Part shown: piece by piece, positions 7,427 to 13,409 of the stretch
How the letters are laid out: the number at the start of each line of letters is the position of its first letter
How positions within the stretch are numbered: position 1 is the stretch's first letter
From: JBDTMC01 sp039934475
GTDB taxonomy: Bacteria > Acidobacteriota > Terriglobia > Bryobacterales > Bryobacteraceae
Direction: 5' to 3'
DNA length: 13,409 nucleotides
Assembly: GCA_039934475.1 (NCBI GenBank)
Contig: JBDTMC010000188.1
Location: 1-13,409 of the forward strand
Program-made: the position numbers and the translations under genes
Notes under the pieces: generated by a model
Told to the model about the DNA's origin: nothing
The model's database searches: none
The model's input: only the letters and a program-made list of their open reading frames with translations

Positions 7427-7454
7427 TTGGCCCCCAACAAGGCCGCGCTAGAAT
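7427..7454 (+). promoter_or_regulatory. Candidate promoter for the small-gene/glycosyltransferase cluster
   Basis: TTGGCC (7427-7432, four of six matches to TTGACA) and TAGAAT (7449-7454, five of six to TATAAT) are separated by 16 bases, in the 96-base gap between the antitoxin and the next gene. Initiation about 7 bases after the -10 would fall near 7461, only a few bases before the ATG at 7465, giving an almost leaderless mRNA. The match is from consensus by eye only. Confidence 0.35.
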
Positions 7455-7464
7455 CAAAGGACAC

Positions 7465-7893
7465 ATGGCAACCGCAACGTATGATGACGTGAACCTGATC
7501 CTGCGCCTCTATGAATTGAGGCGCGAAGAACGCATGCGAGTGGCGCGGGCGTGGTTTCTCTCCAGTTTCAAGCCGAAGTCGGTGGAAGATATCGGAAAAC
7601 TGGCTCCGGGAGGCAGCGACGAGAACGCCTACTATCGCATGGTAGTGACGTATTGGGAGATGGCCGCTTCGTTTATTACAAGCGGTGTCTTGTCCGAAGA
7701 GCTCTTCTTCCAGACCGGCCAGGAACTACTGGTGGTGTATGTACGCCTGAAGGATTTCATCCCCACTTTGCGTCAGAACATGAAGAGCCCGGCGATGTGG
7801 AAGAACCTGGAAACGGTGGCCCTGCACTATATCGAGTGGTACGAGAAGAAGGATCCCGAAGCCTTTCAGGCGTTCGCGGCCCGCGCGAGCTAG
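7465..7893 (+). CDS. Uncharacterised small helical protein
   Basis: A 142-residue protein I do not recognise. It looks cytoplasmic and nearly all helical: no signal peptide, no membrane segment, many charged residues, and aromatic-rich helices such as RMVVTYWEMAASF (58-70) and WKNLETVALHYIEWYEKKDP (112-131). The opening MATATYDDVNLILRLYELRR places a helix of mixed charge first. Nothing suggests a catalytic site. A relation to DUF4760-type proteins is possible but I cannot support it from sequence alone. The ATG at 7465 has AAAGG about 5 bases upstream. The next gene starts one base after its stop, so the two are almost certainly co-transcribed and probably translationally coupled, as the head of the co-directional cluster that continues into the glycosyltransferases. 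Base composition and codon use resemble those of its neighbours. That it is a real gene is likely; its function is unknown. Confidence 0.75.
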   Translation: MATATYDDVNLILRLYELRREERMRVARAWFLSSFKPKSVEDIGKLAPGGSDENAYYRMVVTYWEMAASFITSGVLSEELFFQTGQELLVVYVRLKDFIPTLRQNMKSPAMWKNLETVALHYIEWYEKKDPEAFQAFAARAS

Positions 7894-7894
7894 T

Positions 7895-8167
7895 ATGCGC
7901 CGGGAGGATGACGAGTTCGCGTCGCGGGATCTGGAACTCGTCTATATCGCCAAGAAATTGCGGGAAGCCGAGCGGCTGGAAGCGATCTTTAAGGACGCAG
8001 GCTTGGAGTATCTTGTGGAGACGGACACCTACTCGGGAGGAGTCATTTTCCGCACCCAGCGAGTGGGTGCGTTCTTCTATGTGGAGCCGGCCACCGCGGC
8101 GACGGCTCGCGCCTTGTTGACCCAGCACGGGTTCAAGCCACACCAGCCAACCAGCGAAATGACGTAA
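7895..8167 (+). CDS. DUF2007-like small protein
   Basis: A 90-residue protein whose core, LVYIAKKLREAERLEAIFKD followed by AGLEYLVETD and, after a beta hairpin, GAFFYVEPATAATARALLTQ, resembles the DUF2007 family (annotated as putative prokaryotic signal-transducing protein). That fold is a small ferredoxin-like beta-alpha-beta module: a strand, a helix carrying the (E/A)xxRLEAIFKDAG pattern, strands, and a second helix before HGF. No biochemical function is established for the family, and no metal site or catalytic motif is visible. The start is ATG at 7895, one base after the previous stop, implying coupled translation. The glycosyltransferase gene follows after 9 bases in the same reading frame, separated by the TAA at 8165. 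A role tied to envelope glycan synthesis is suggested only by position. Confidence 0.72.
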   Translation: MRREDDEFASRDLELVYIAKKLREAERLEAIFKDAGLEYLVETDTYSGGVIFRTQRVGAFFYVEPATAATARALLTQHGFKPHQPTSEMT

Positions 8168-8176
8168 AATCGAGGA

Positions 8177-9190
8177 TTGCCGCAGGCCCGAGTCACCATT
8201 GTGATTCCCACGCTAAACGCCGGGCCAGCGCTATCTGAGTGCCTGGCGGCGCTATCGCGACAATCATGGACCGAATTTGAAGTTCTGGTTGTGGATAACA
8301 GCGGCCGGAAGCTGAGTGCGCGACTAGGCGTCCAGCCTGGGGTTGAAACTGTATTCAGTGAACGGAACATTGGATTCGGCGCAGCGGCGAATGAGGGGTT
8401 CCGGCGCCGGCAGACAGAGTTTCTTGCAGTCCTGAATGACGATGCAACGCCTCATCCGGAATGGTTGGAGCGCCTGATGGCGGCGGCTGTGCAAATGCCC
8501 GATACCGGCATGTGGGCGTCGCAAATCCGGCTTGCCGGCACCGGACTGCTCGACTCAGCGGGACTTCTGCTTTATGCCGACGGTACCAGCAAGCAGCGGG
8601 GCCATCGCCGCCCGTACTCAGAGTACGCCTCACCCTGCCAGGTGTTGGTGCCCAGCGGGTGTGCCGCGCTATACCGGCGCCAGATGCTGGAGGAGATTGG
8701 ATTGTTCGACGAAGCGTTCTTCCTCTATTGCGAAGATACCGATCTCGGGTTGCGCGGCCAGTGGGCCGGATGGCGGTGCGCTTACGTGCCCGATGCCGTT
8801 GTGGATCATCAGTACTCGCAGACTGCCGGGGCGGCGTCACGGTTGAAGGCGCGCCTGGTGGAGCGCAACCGTCTGTATCTGGTCATCAAGAACTTTCCCC
8901 TGCGCATGATGTTAGGCGTTCCGGCCGCGGCCGTAGTTCGCTATTGGGAGCATTGGAGAGAGATGCGGGCAGGGCGAGGCGCTGCCGGCCAGTTCCGCAA
9001 GGCCGGGGAAGGTGGCGTCCTGGCGTTGGCCGGCTATGTCATGGGCGCTCACTTCGAACTGCTGCGGCGCTTGCCCACTCTGTGGAAGCAACGGCGCGGC
9101 ATCCGCGCTAAGGCACGCCTGACGCCTGCCGGATTCCGGCAGTTGGCGGCGGCACATTCCATCGACGCGCATGAGGTGGCCGCCCAGTGA
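8177..9190 (+). CDS. Family 2 glycosyltransferase, rhamnosyltransferase-like
   Basis: A 337-residue inverting GT-A enzyme of family GT2, probably adding a sugar (rhamnose or similar) from a nucleotide donor to a lipid-linked or surface glycan on the cytoplasmic face. Evidence: N-terminal VTIVIPTLNA (6-15), nucleotide-binding VVDNSG (38-43), the NIGFGAAANEGF block (64-75), DxD-type metal motif LNDDA (86-90), FDEAFFLYCEDTDLGLR with the ED catalytic pair (177-193), and VVDHQYSQ (208-215). The C-terminal tail has the ERNRLYLVIKNFP pattern (229-241) typical of WbbL-like rhamnosyltransferases, then a hydrophobic, possibly membrane-associated helix. The proposed start is TTG at 8177, since the frame is closed by TAA 9 bases upstream and a later start would cut the first strand. 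A GAGG stands only one base before that TTG, unusually close. It overlaps the next gene by 4 bases. The exact sugar cannot be read. Confidence 0.88.
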   Translation: MPQARVTIVIPTLNAGPALSECLAALSRQSWTEFEVLVVDNSGRKLSARLGVQPGVETVFSERNIGFGAAANEGFRRRQTEFLAVLNDDATPHPEWLERLMAAAVQMPDTGMWASQIRLAGTGLLDSAGLLLYADGTSKQRGHRRPYSEYASPCQVLVPSGCAALYRRQMLEEIGLFDEAFFLYCEDTDLGLRGQWAGWRCAYVPDAVVDHQYSQTAGAASRLKARLVERNRLYLVIKNFPLRMMLGVPAAAVVRYWEHWREMRAGRGAAGQFRKAGEGGVLALAGYVMGAHFELLRRLPTLWKQRRGIRAKARLTPAGFRQLAAAHSIDAHEVAAQ

Positions 9191-9924
9191 AACGCCCCGA
9201 AGGTCCCGATTCGTTGATGATCCTGGTGCCGGCTTACAACGAAGAGGGCGCCATAGTCGGCGTGGTGAAGGAGATCCAGGCCAGTATGCCTGGCGTGCCC
9301 GTGCTGGTGATTGACGACGCCTCGCACGATTCAACCGCGGGTTTGGCGCGCGACGCCGGCGCTTCGGTGATGTCTGTGCCACATCACCTCGGTTTGGGAG
9401 GGTGCGTTCAGGCGGGCTATAAACTGGCGCATGAGCTTGGCTTTCGCTATGTGATCCGCGTGGATGGCGACGGGCAACACGATCCGCAGGATATCCCCGC
9501 CGTGTTCAACGTGCTGCGCCAATCGGGCTGCCAGATGGTGATTGGATCGCGCTACGTGAATGGCGGCGGAACGCACACCAGTTTCAGCCGCGGCGTAGCC
9601 ATCCACCTCTTCCGCCTCGTCCTACGGCCCATTCTGGGCAAGACGGTTCACGATCCCACATCCGGCTTTGTGGGTGTAAACCGCGAGGCACTGGCGTTGT
9701 TCAGCCGCAGTTTCCCGTTGGAGTATCCGGAAATTGAGGCCCTTGTGGTGCTAAAGCGGAAGCACTTCACTTTCGCGGAAGTACCGGCGCGCATGCGGCC
9801 GCGCACCACCGGACGCAGTTCGATCACGGCCGTGAAATCGGCCTACTATATCATCCACGTGCTGCTTGGCGTGTTCATCAATGTACTGAAGTTCGAAGGG
9901 CGCCGCGGGCGCAGGAAAGGATAG
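9187..9924 (+). CDS. DPM1-like polyprenyl-phosphate glycosyltransferase (GT2)
   Basis: A 245-residue GT2 enzyme resembling dolichyl/polyprenyl-phosphate mannose synthase, which moves mannose (or a related hexose) from a nucleotide sugar to a polyprenyl phosphate at the inner face of the membrane. Motifs: ILVPAYNEEGAI (12-23), VLVIDDASHDST (39-50), VPHHLGLGGCVQAGY (64-78), metal-binding IRVDGDGQHDP (90-100), IGSRYVNGG (119-127), DPTSGF (156-161) and RTTGRSS (206-212). It is shorter than GtrB-type enzymes, which carry two C-terminal membrane helices; only one weak hydrophobic stretch remains (IIHVLLGVFINVL, 222-234) before a basic tail. This is the single-domain DPM1 type that relies on a membrane partner. 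The GTG start shares GTGA with the previous stop. A DUF2304 membrane protein follows after 6 bases. Mannose is inferred; glucose or galactosamine donors occur in related enzymes. Confidence 0.87.
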   Translation: MKRPEGPDSLMILVPAYNEEGAIVGVVKEIQASMPGVPVLVIDDASHDSTAGLARDAGASVMSVPHHLGLGGCVQAGYKLAHELGFRYVIRVDGDGQHDPQDIPAVFNVLRQSGCQMVIGSRYVNGGGTHTSFSRGVAIHLFRLVLRPILGKTVHDPTSGFVGVNREALALFSRSFPLEYPEIEALVVLKRKHFTFAEVPARMRPRTTGRSSITAVKSAYYIIHVLLGVFINVLKFEGRRGRRKG

Positions 9925-9930
9925 CTACAG

Positions 9931-10305
9931 ATGGACAGGCTTCTCAATGTGCTTACCGGTTTTAGTATTGGCGTCATTATCCTGGTACTGGCATCTGTGC
10001 GCCGTTCGCACATTCGCGTGGAGTACTCGGTAAGTTGGCTGGGCGCGGCTGTAGCAATCTTAGTTCTCTCGCGATCTAAGACAATAATGACCGACCTCGC
10101 CGACATGCTCGGCATCACTTATCCGCCGTTGGCCATTCTGGTTGTAGTGATGATCCTGTTTTTGCTTGTCTTCTATCGATTCTCGCTCATCCTGTCTGAG
10201 CTGAAAGACGCCAACATCGCCCTGGCGCAGAAAGTGGCGATACTGGAATTCCGGCAGGACTCGTGGAGAGAAAAGAATGAAGAAGCAGAAGCGGGCAGAG
10301 CTTAA
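9931..10305 (+). CDS. DUF2304 membrane protein with C-terminal coiled coil
   Basis: A 124-residue DUF2304 protein. Three hydrophobic segments are visible: about 5-23 (LNVLTGFSIGVIILVL), 35-47 (SWLGAAVAILVLS, short) and 65-87 (PPLAILVVVMILFLLVFYRF). After the last, a hydrophilic helix carries a clean heptad with L88, L91, N95, L98, V102 and L105 at a/d positions, predicting a cytoplasmic coiled coil of about 25 residues, then a charged tail. DUF2304 genes are, to my knowledge, often next to GT2 genes, but no activity is proven. Here it lies between the DPM1-like synthase (6 bases upstream) and the TMTC-like enzyme, whose start overlaps its last 29 bases. A role as membrane anchor or activator for the synthase is likely by analogy with DPM3, and is inference. 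Start ATG at 9931 has AAAGG upstream. Confidence 0.87.
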   Translation: MDRLLNVLTGFSIGVIILVLASVRRSHIRVEYSVSWLGAAVAILVLSRSKTIMTDLADMLGITYPPLAILVVVMILFLLVFYRFSLILSELKDANIALAQKVAILEFRQDSWREKNEEAEAGRA

Positions 10306-12019
10306 GCCTTCGCCCGCCGGCGCCGCCACAATAGCACGCGCGCCGTGGCGGCCCCAGGCGTGGCACTACCTGCTGGCCGCGCTGGCGGCTCTGTTTATCG
10401 CCCTGGAAGCCTACGGGCCGGCCTTGGGCGGACCATTGGTGTTCGACGACTCCTATTTGCCATTTGCCGATGGGTCCATCGACCGCATACCGCTGCGTCA
10501 AATGTTGACTGGCTTGCGGCCGGTCCTGATGCTCAGTTATCTGCTGAACTACCGCTTGTCTGGTTACGATACTTACTCCTATCACCTGGTTAACGTACTG
10601 CTGCACGTTGTCAATTCGGTTCTGGTGTTCCACATCGCCGGGCAACTGCTGCGGCGCTTGGAGGGAGACGTTGCGAAGAAACTGCTCTTGGCGAGTTTCT
10701 GTGCCGGGCTCTTCCTGCTGCATCCTCTACAGACAGAGTCAGTGGCTTACATTGCCAGCCGGTCTGAGGCCTTAAGCATCTTCTTCGCGTATGCATCACT
10801 CGCCGTCTTGTTAGGGCAGCGCGAGGAAGGCGTTGGCTGGCTTCGTTCGGTCGCCGTGCTGATCCTGTTCGGCCTGGCGTGCCTTACCAAGGAGCATACA
10901 GCGGTGCTGCCGGCGGTCTTCCTGCTCACCGACTACTACTGGTTCGCCGACTTCAACCTGGTGCGCATCCGGAAGAACTGGCGACTCTATGTCCCCACAG
11001 TGGTAGGCGCCGCCGCGGGCGTAGTTTTCGTCTTACGAGTGCTGAAGGGCGCCGATACCGCCGGGTTCGGACTGAAAGACCTGCCGTGGTACGAATACTT
11101 TTTCACGCAGTGGCGGGCCATCTGGGTCTACCTGCGAATGTTTGTGCTGCCGTTTGGGCAAAATGCCGATCACGATTTTGCGATCTCCCATACGCCTTGG
11201 GATCAGGGCGCATTCATTGGGTTACTCGGCCTGTTGGCTTTAGCCGTATTGGCGTTCCTCTATCGCCGCCGCTATCCGCTCGCCTCCTACGGTTTCTTCA
11301 TGTTCCTAATACTGATTGCGCCTACGTCTTCAGTAGTGCCGATTCGCGACTTGATGGTGGAGCGCCGCTTCTACCTGCCCTCGCTGGGAATGGTATTGGT
11401 GGTGGCCGACGCCTGCCGCCATTGGCGAGTACCGGTGAAGACGCTGGCCACTGCCGCCGCCATCGTGCTTGCGTTATGCGCCGTTCTGACGTGGCAGCGG
11501 AATCATGTGTGGAGCAGCGTGGAGGCGCTGTGGAAGGACGTGATTGCGAAGTCGCCGAACAAGGCGCGGCCTCACTCCCAGTTGGCCCTGGCGATCTATC
11601 AGCGCGGTGATTGCGCAGGTTCCCTCCCCGATTTCGAAAAGGCGATCCGCATCGATCCTGAGGAACACCGGGCGTTGATCGATTATGGTCTGGCACTGGA
11701 TTGCCTGGGCCGTTTGGACGACGCCCGCCACGCTTTCGAACGCGCCGCCGCGCGGAAGAGCGCCTATGCTTACGCCCTGGTGGGCATGATTTACGGCAAG
11801 CAGGGCAATCGGGAAGCGGCGATGCGAGCCATTGAGACGTCACTGAAGATGGAGCCGACCAACGACATCACGTACCTCTACCGGGGTAACCTCCATGTGA
11901 TGGCGAACGAAATGGACAAGGCTGCCGATGACTTTCGTACCGCGCTGCGCATCAATCCAACCAATCCCGCCGCCGGGCGCGCGCTGCAGCGGATAGGTAG
12001 CCAATCAACGGCGCCGTGA
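10277..12019 (+). CDS. TMTC-like GT-C glycosyltransferase with TPR tail
   Basis: A 580-residue multi-pass protein with a TPR tail, the architecture of TMTC/DUF1736 proteins (family GT105). Eukaryotic TMTC1-4 transfer O-mannose from dolichyl-phosphate-mannose to cadherin-type domains in the secretory lumen. The bacterial relative should work on the periplasmic side with a polyprenyl-phosphate sugar. Evidence: D57-D58 in LVFDDSYLPF after the first membrane helix, the GT-C aspartate position; the family block LLHPLQTESVAYIASRSE (147-164); LTKEHTAVLP (203-212); PIRDLMVERRFYLPSLG (355-371); several membrane helices between 30 and 405; and about four TPR units at 430-565, probably periplasmic. Start ATG at 10277 with GGAGAG 6 bases upstream, overlapping the DUF2304 gene by 29 bases. 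The next gene starts GTG inside its TGA. Substrate protein and sugar are not visible; the family and GT-C call are firm. Confidence 0.88.
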   Translation: MKKQKRAELKPSPAGAATIARAPWRPQAWHYLLAALAALFIALEAYGPALGGPLVFDDSYLPFADGSIDRIPLRQMLTGLRPVLMLSYLLNYRLSGYDTYSYHLVNVLLHVVNSVLVFHIAGQLLRRLEGDVAKKLLLASFCAGLFLLHPLQTESVAYIASRSEALSIFFAYASLAVLLGQREEGVGWLRSVAVLILFGLACLTKEHTAVLPAVFLLTDYYWFADFNLVRIRKNWRLYVPTVVGAAAGVVFVLRVLKGADTAGFGLKDLPWYEYFFTQWRAIWVYLRMFVLPFGQNADHDFAISHTPWDQGAFIGLLGLLALAVLAFLYRRRYPLASYGFFMFLILIAPTSSVVPIRDLMVERRFYLPSLGMVLVVADACRHWRVPVKTLATAAAIVLALCAVLTWQRNHVWSSVEALWKDVIAKSPNKARPHSQLALAIYQRGDCAGSLPDFEKAIRIDPEEHRALIDYGLALDCLGRLDDARHAFERAAARKSAYAYALVGMIYGKQGNREAAMRAIETSLKMEPTNDITYLYRGNLHVMANEMDKAADDFRTALRINPTNPAAGRALQRIGSQSTAP

Positions 12020-13119
12020 TCCATATCGGCATCAACGCTCTGTATCTCATCCCCGGCGGCGTCGGAGGCACAGAGATCTATCTACGCAGCCTGCTGGCCG
12101 CGCTGGCAGACGTGGACCGGACTAATCGCTATACCGTCTTCGCCAACCGGGAATGCGGTGACGAGTTGGCGCCGCGTGGTTGGCAAACGGTTGTTTTACC
12201 CATACGCGCCACCAATCGCCCGTGGCGCCTTATCGCCGAACAGACGGCCCTGCCGCAGGCCGCGCGCCGCTGTGGCATACAGGTTCTGTTGAATGCCGGA
12301 TTCACGGCGCCGGCCCTTGCCCCGTGCCCGCAAGTGACGGTCTTTCACGACTTGCAGCACAAGCGTCATCCGGAGCATTTCCGCTGGTTCGATCTGCCGG
12401 CGTGGCGCGTGATGCTGCGGCTGGCAGCGGTGCGATCCCAGCGCGTCATTGCTGTATCGAAAGCCACCGCGGCGGACTTGCAGCGTTACTATGGCCTCGG
12501 GCCGGACCGGGTCCGAGTGGTGCCACATGGCGTGGATAACCGGTTCTTCGAAATCGGCCGGCACCGTCACCCGCAACGGTTTCTGCTCTGCGTATCCACA
12601 CTTCATCCGCATAAAAACATCGTTCGCCTGCTGCGCGCCTTTCACTCGTTCCACAACTCCCACCCTGACTTCCGGTTGGTGCTGGCGGGCATCCGCGGCT
12701 TTCACACCGAGGCGATTGAAAAGTTGATCGTCAGCCTCAAGCTGGGCGACGCCGTAACGCTTACCGGCTGGATCCCCCGCGACGATGTCTACACCCTGTA
12801 TCGTGAGGCGTGGGCTTTCCTGTATCCGAGCACGTTTGAGGGCTTCGGAATGCCCGTATTGGAGGCCTTGGCGGCCGGTATCCCCACGGCTTGTTCCTCA
12901 ATTCCTCCGCTGGAAGAAGTCGCCGCCGGTGCCGTTCGCTATTTCCCTCCAACGGATGAGGAGCAGATGGCGGCGGCGTTGGAAGCCATCGTCACCGACG
13001 AAGCACTACGGCTGCGACTGGCGACCGAGGGCCCGGCCCGCGCCGCGCTCTTCAGCTGGCAGGATTGCGCGCGACAGACGCTGGCCGTACTGGAAGAGAC
13101 CGCAGCCTTGGTACGATAA
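12016..13119 (+). CDS. Family 4 glycosyltransferase, mannosyltransferase-like
   Basis: A 367-residue retaining GT-B enzyme of family GT4, cytoplasmic or peripheral, using a nucleotide sugar (often GDP-mannose in this subgroup) to extend a glycan. Evidence: N-terminal acceptor-side loop GGVGGTEIYLRSLL (14-27), TVFHDLQHKRHPEHF (108-122), VIAVSKATAADLQRYY (144-159), VPHGVD (169-174), STLHPHKN with K200 as the expected donor-phosphate contact, and the EX7E signature FEGFGMPVLEAL with E275 and E283. The full Rossmann pair is present and length is normal. No signal peptide is seen. The start is GTG at 12016, overlapping the TGA of the TMTC-like gene by GTGA, the same coupling used at 9187. The nfo gene follows 8 bases after its stop. 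Its place right behind the GT-C gene suggests work on the same glycan, but the order of sugar addition cannot be read. Confidence 0.88.
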   Translation: MIHIGINALYLIPGGVGGTEIYLRSLLAALADVDRTNRYTVFANRECGDELAPRGWQTVVLPIRATNRPWRLIAEQTALPQAARRCGIQVLLNAGFTAPALAPCPQVTVFHDLQHKRHPEHFRWFDLPAWRVMLRLAAVRSQRVIAVSKATAADLQRYYGLGPDRVRVVPHGVDNRFFEIGRHRHPQRFLLCVSTLHPHKNIVRLLRAFHSFHNSHPDFRLVLAGIRGFHTEAIEKLIVSLKLGDAVTLTGWIPRDDVYTLYREAWAFLYPSTFEGFGMPVLEALAAGIPTACSSIPPLEEVAAGAVRYFPPTDEEQMAAALEAIVTDEALRLRLATEGPARAALFSWQDCARQTLAVLEETAALVR

Positions 13120-13127
13120 AAGCTCAG

Positions 13128-13409
13128 TTGCGAATCGGTATTCATACTTCAACCGCTGGCTCCCTGGAGAAGTCGGCTCTCAAGGCAGGCGAGCTGGGCG
13201 CAAATACGTTCCAGATCTTCACCTCCAGCCCGCGGATGTGGCGTTCCCACATGCCCTCGGAACTGGAAATCGCAATGATGAAGACGGCGCGCGAGCATCT
13301 GGATTTGAATCCGCTGGTCGTTCACGACAGTTATCTGATTAACCTCGCCTCGGCCGACGCAGAAATTCGCCGCAAGTCCATTCAAGCCTTTCGCGATGAG
13401 ATACGATGC
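13128..13409 (+). CDS. nfo: Endonuclease IV, 5' part only
   Basis: The first 94 codons of deoxyribonuclease IV, the zinc-dependent AP endonuclease of base excision repair, which cuts DNA 5' of abasic sites and trims blocked 3' ends. Visible: MRIGIHTSTAGSL at the start, LGANTFQIFTSSPRMW (23-38), and VVHDSYLINLA (64-74), whose H66 corresponds to the E. coli zinc ligand H69. The remaining metal ligands lie beyond the window. The start is TTG at 13128, chosen because the family begins right there; no ATG or GTG is in frame nearby and no clear ribosome site is seen. It is 8 bases after the GT4 gene, so it may ride on the glycosyltransferase transcript, but a repair enzyme has no evident functional tie to it. 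Confidence 0.93.
   Translation, partial: MRIGIHTSTAGSLEKSALKAGELGANTFQIFTSSPRMWRSHMPSELEIAMMKTAREHLDLNPLVVHDSYLINLASADAEIRRKSIQAFRDEIRC

Noticed and set aside
10187..10723. 178-codon minus-strand frame spanning the DUF2304 and TMTC-like genes
   Set aside because: It crosses two convincing plus-strand genes and has low-complexity Gln/Arg-rich sequence typical of antisense frames.
12785..13342. 185-codon plus-strand frame spanning the GT4 end and the nfo start
   Set aside because: Out of frame with both genes; the GT4 EX7E region and the nfo N-terminus in other frames are far better supported.

Overview
The window reads as a high-GC (about 60% by eye) Gram-negative chromosome, most likely Acidobacteriota of the Solibacter/Bryobacter type. 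That placement is inferred from the flavour of the proteins: single-chain pyruvate carboxylase, a DUF4097 lipoprotein, a bacterial TMTC-like GT-C enzyme with TPRs, and a DUF2007-like protein. No rRNA or other marker gene fixes it. I saw no tRNA, CRISPR array, insertion sequence or prophage.

Layout. (1) 1-1830, plus strand: the 3' part of a probably exported protein. It has five 57-residue FG-GAP/VCBS-type repeats followed by an unrecognised C-terminal region of about 320 residues with a hydrophobic, small-residue-rich stretch. (2) 1874-5311, minus strand: a complete single-polypeptide pyruvate carboxylase (1145 aa), convergent with gene 1. (3) 5424-6356, plus strand, divergent from pyc: a DUF4097-family lipoprotein built from a ladder of TSNGS/TSNSS rungs with an 18-residue period. 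(4) 6378-7051, minus strand: a decayed metallo-beta-lactamase-fold hydrolase with its N-terminus missing, a one-base frameshift and an altered metal motif. Its 5' break lies exactly where (5) a HigA-type antitoxin gene without a HigB partner begins (7066-7368, plus strand). (6) 7465-13119, plus strand: a tight co-directional cluster of two small conserved-type proteins, a rhamnosyltransferase-like GT2, a DPM1-like GT2, a DUF2304 membrane protein, a TMTC-like GT-C/TPR protein and a GT4 glycosyltransferase. (7) 13128 to the window end: the first 94 codons of endonuclease IV (nfo), 8 nt after the GT4 gene.

How the genes may work together. The most interesting region is 9187-12019. A polyprenyl-phosphate-mannose synthase-like GT2 with no clear membrane anchor is followed after 6 nt by a small membrane protein ending in a predicted coiled coil (DUF2304). 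That gene overlaps a TMTC-like, polyprenol-sugar-dependent GT-C enzyme with C-terminal TPRs. The order donor synthase, membrane partner, acceptor transferase resembles a compact bacterial version of the eukaryotic DPM1/DPM3 plus TMTC O-mannosylation route. The flanking GT2 and GT4 enzymes could extend the glycan. This pathway assignment is inference: the families are recognisable, but the sugar and the acceptors are not visible in the sequence. The two small genes at 7465-8167 lead into the same transcript behind a candidate promoter, but no link to glycosylation can be shown.
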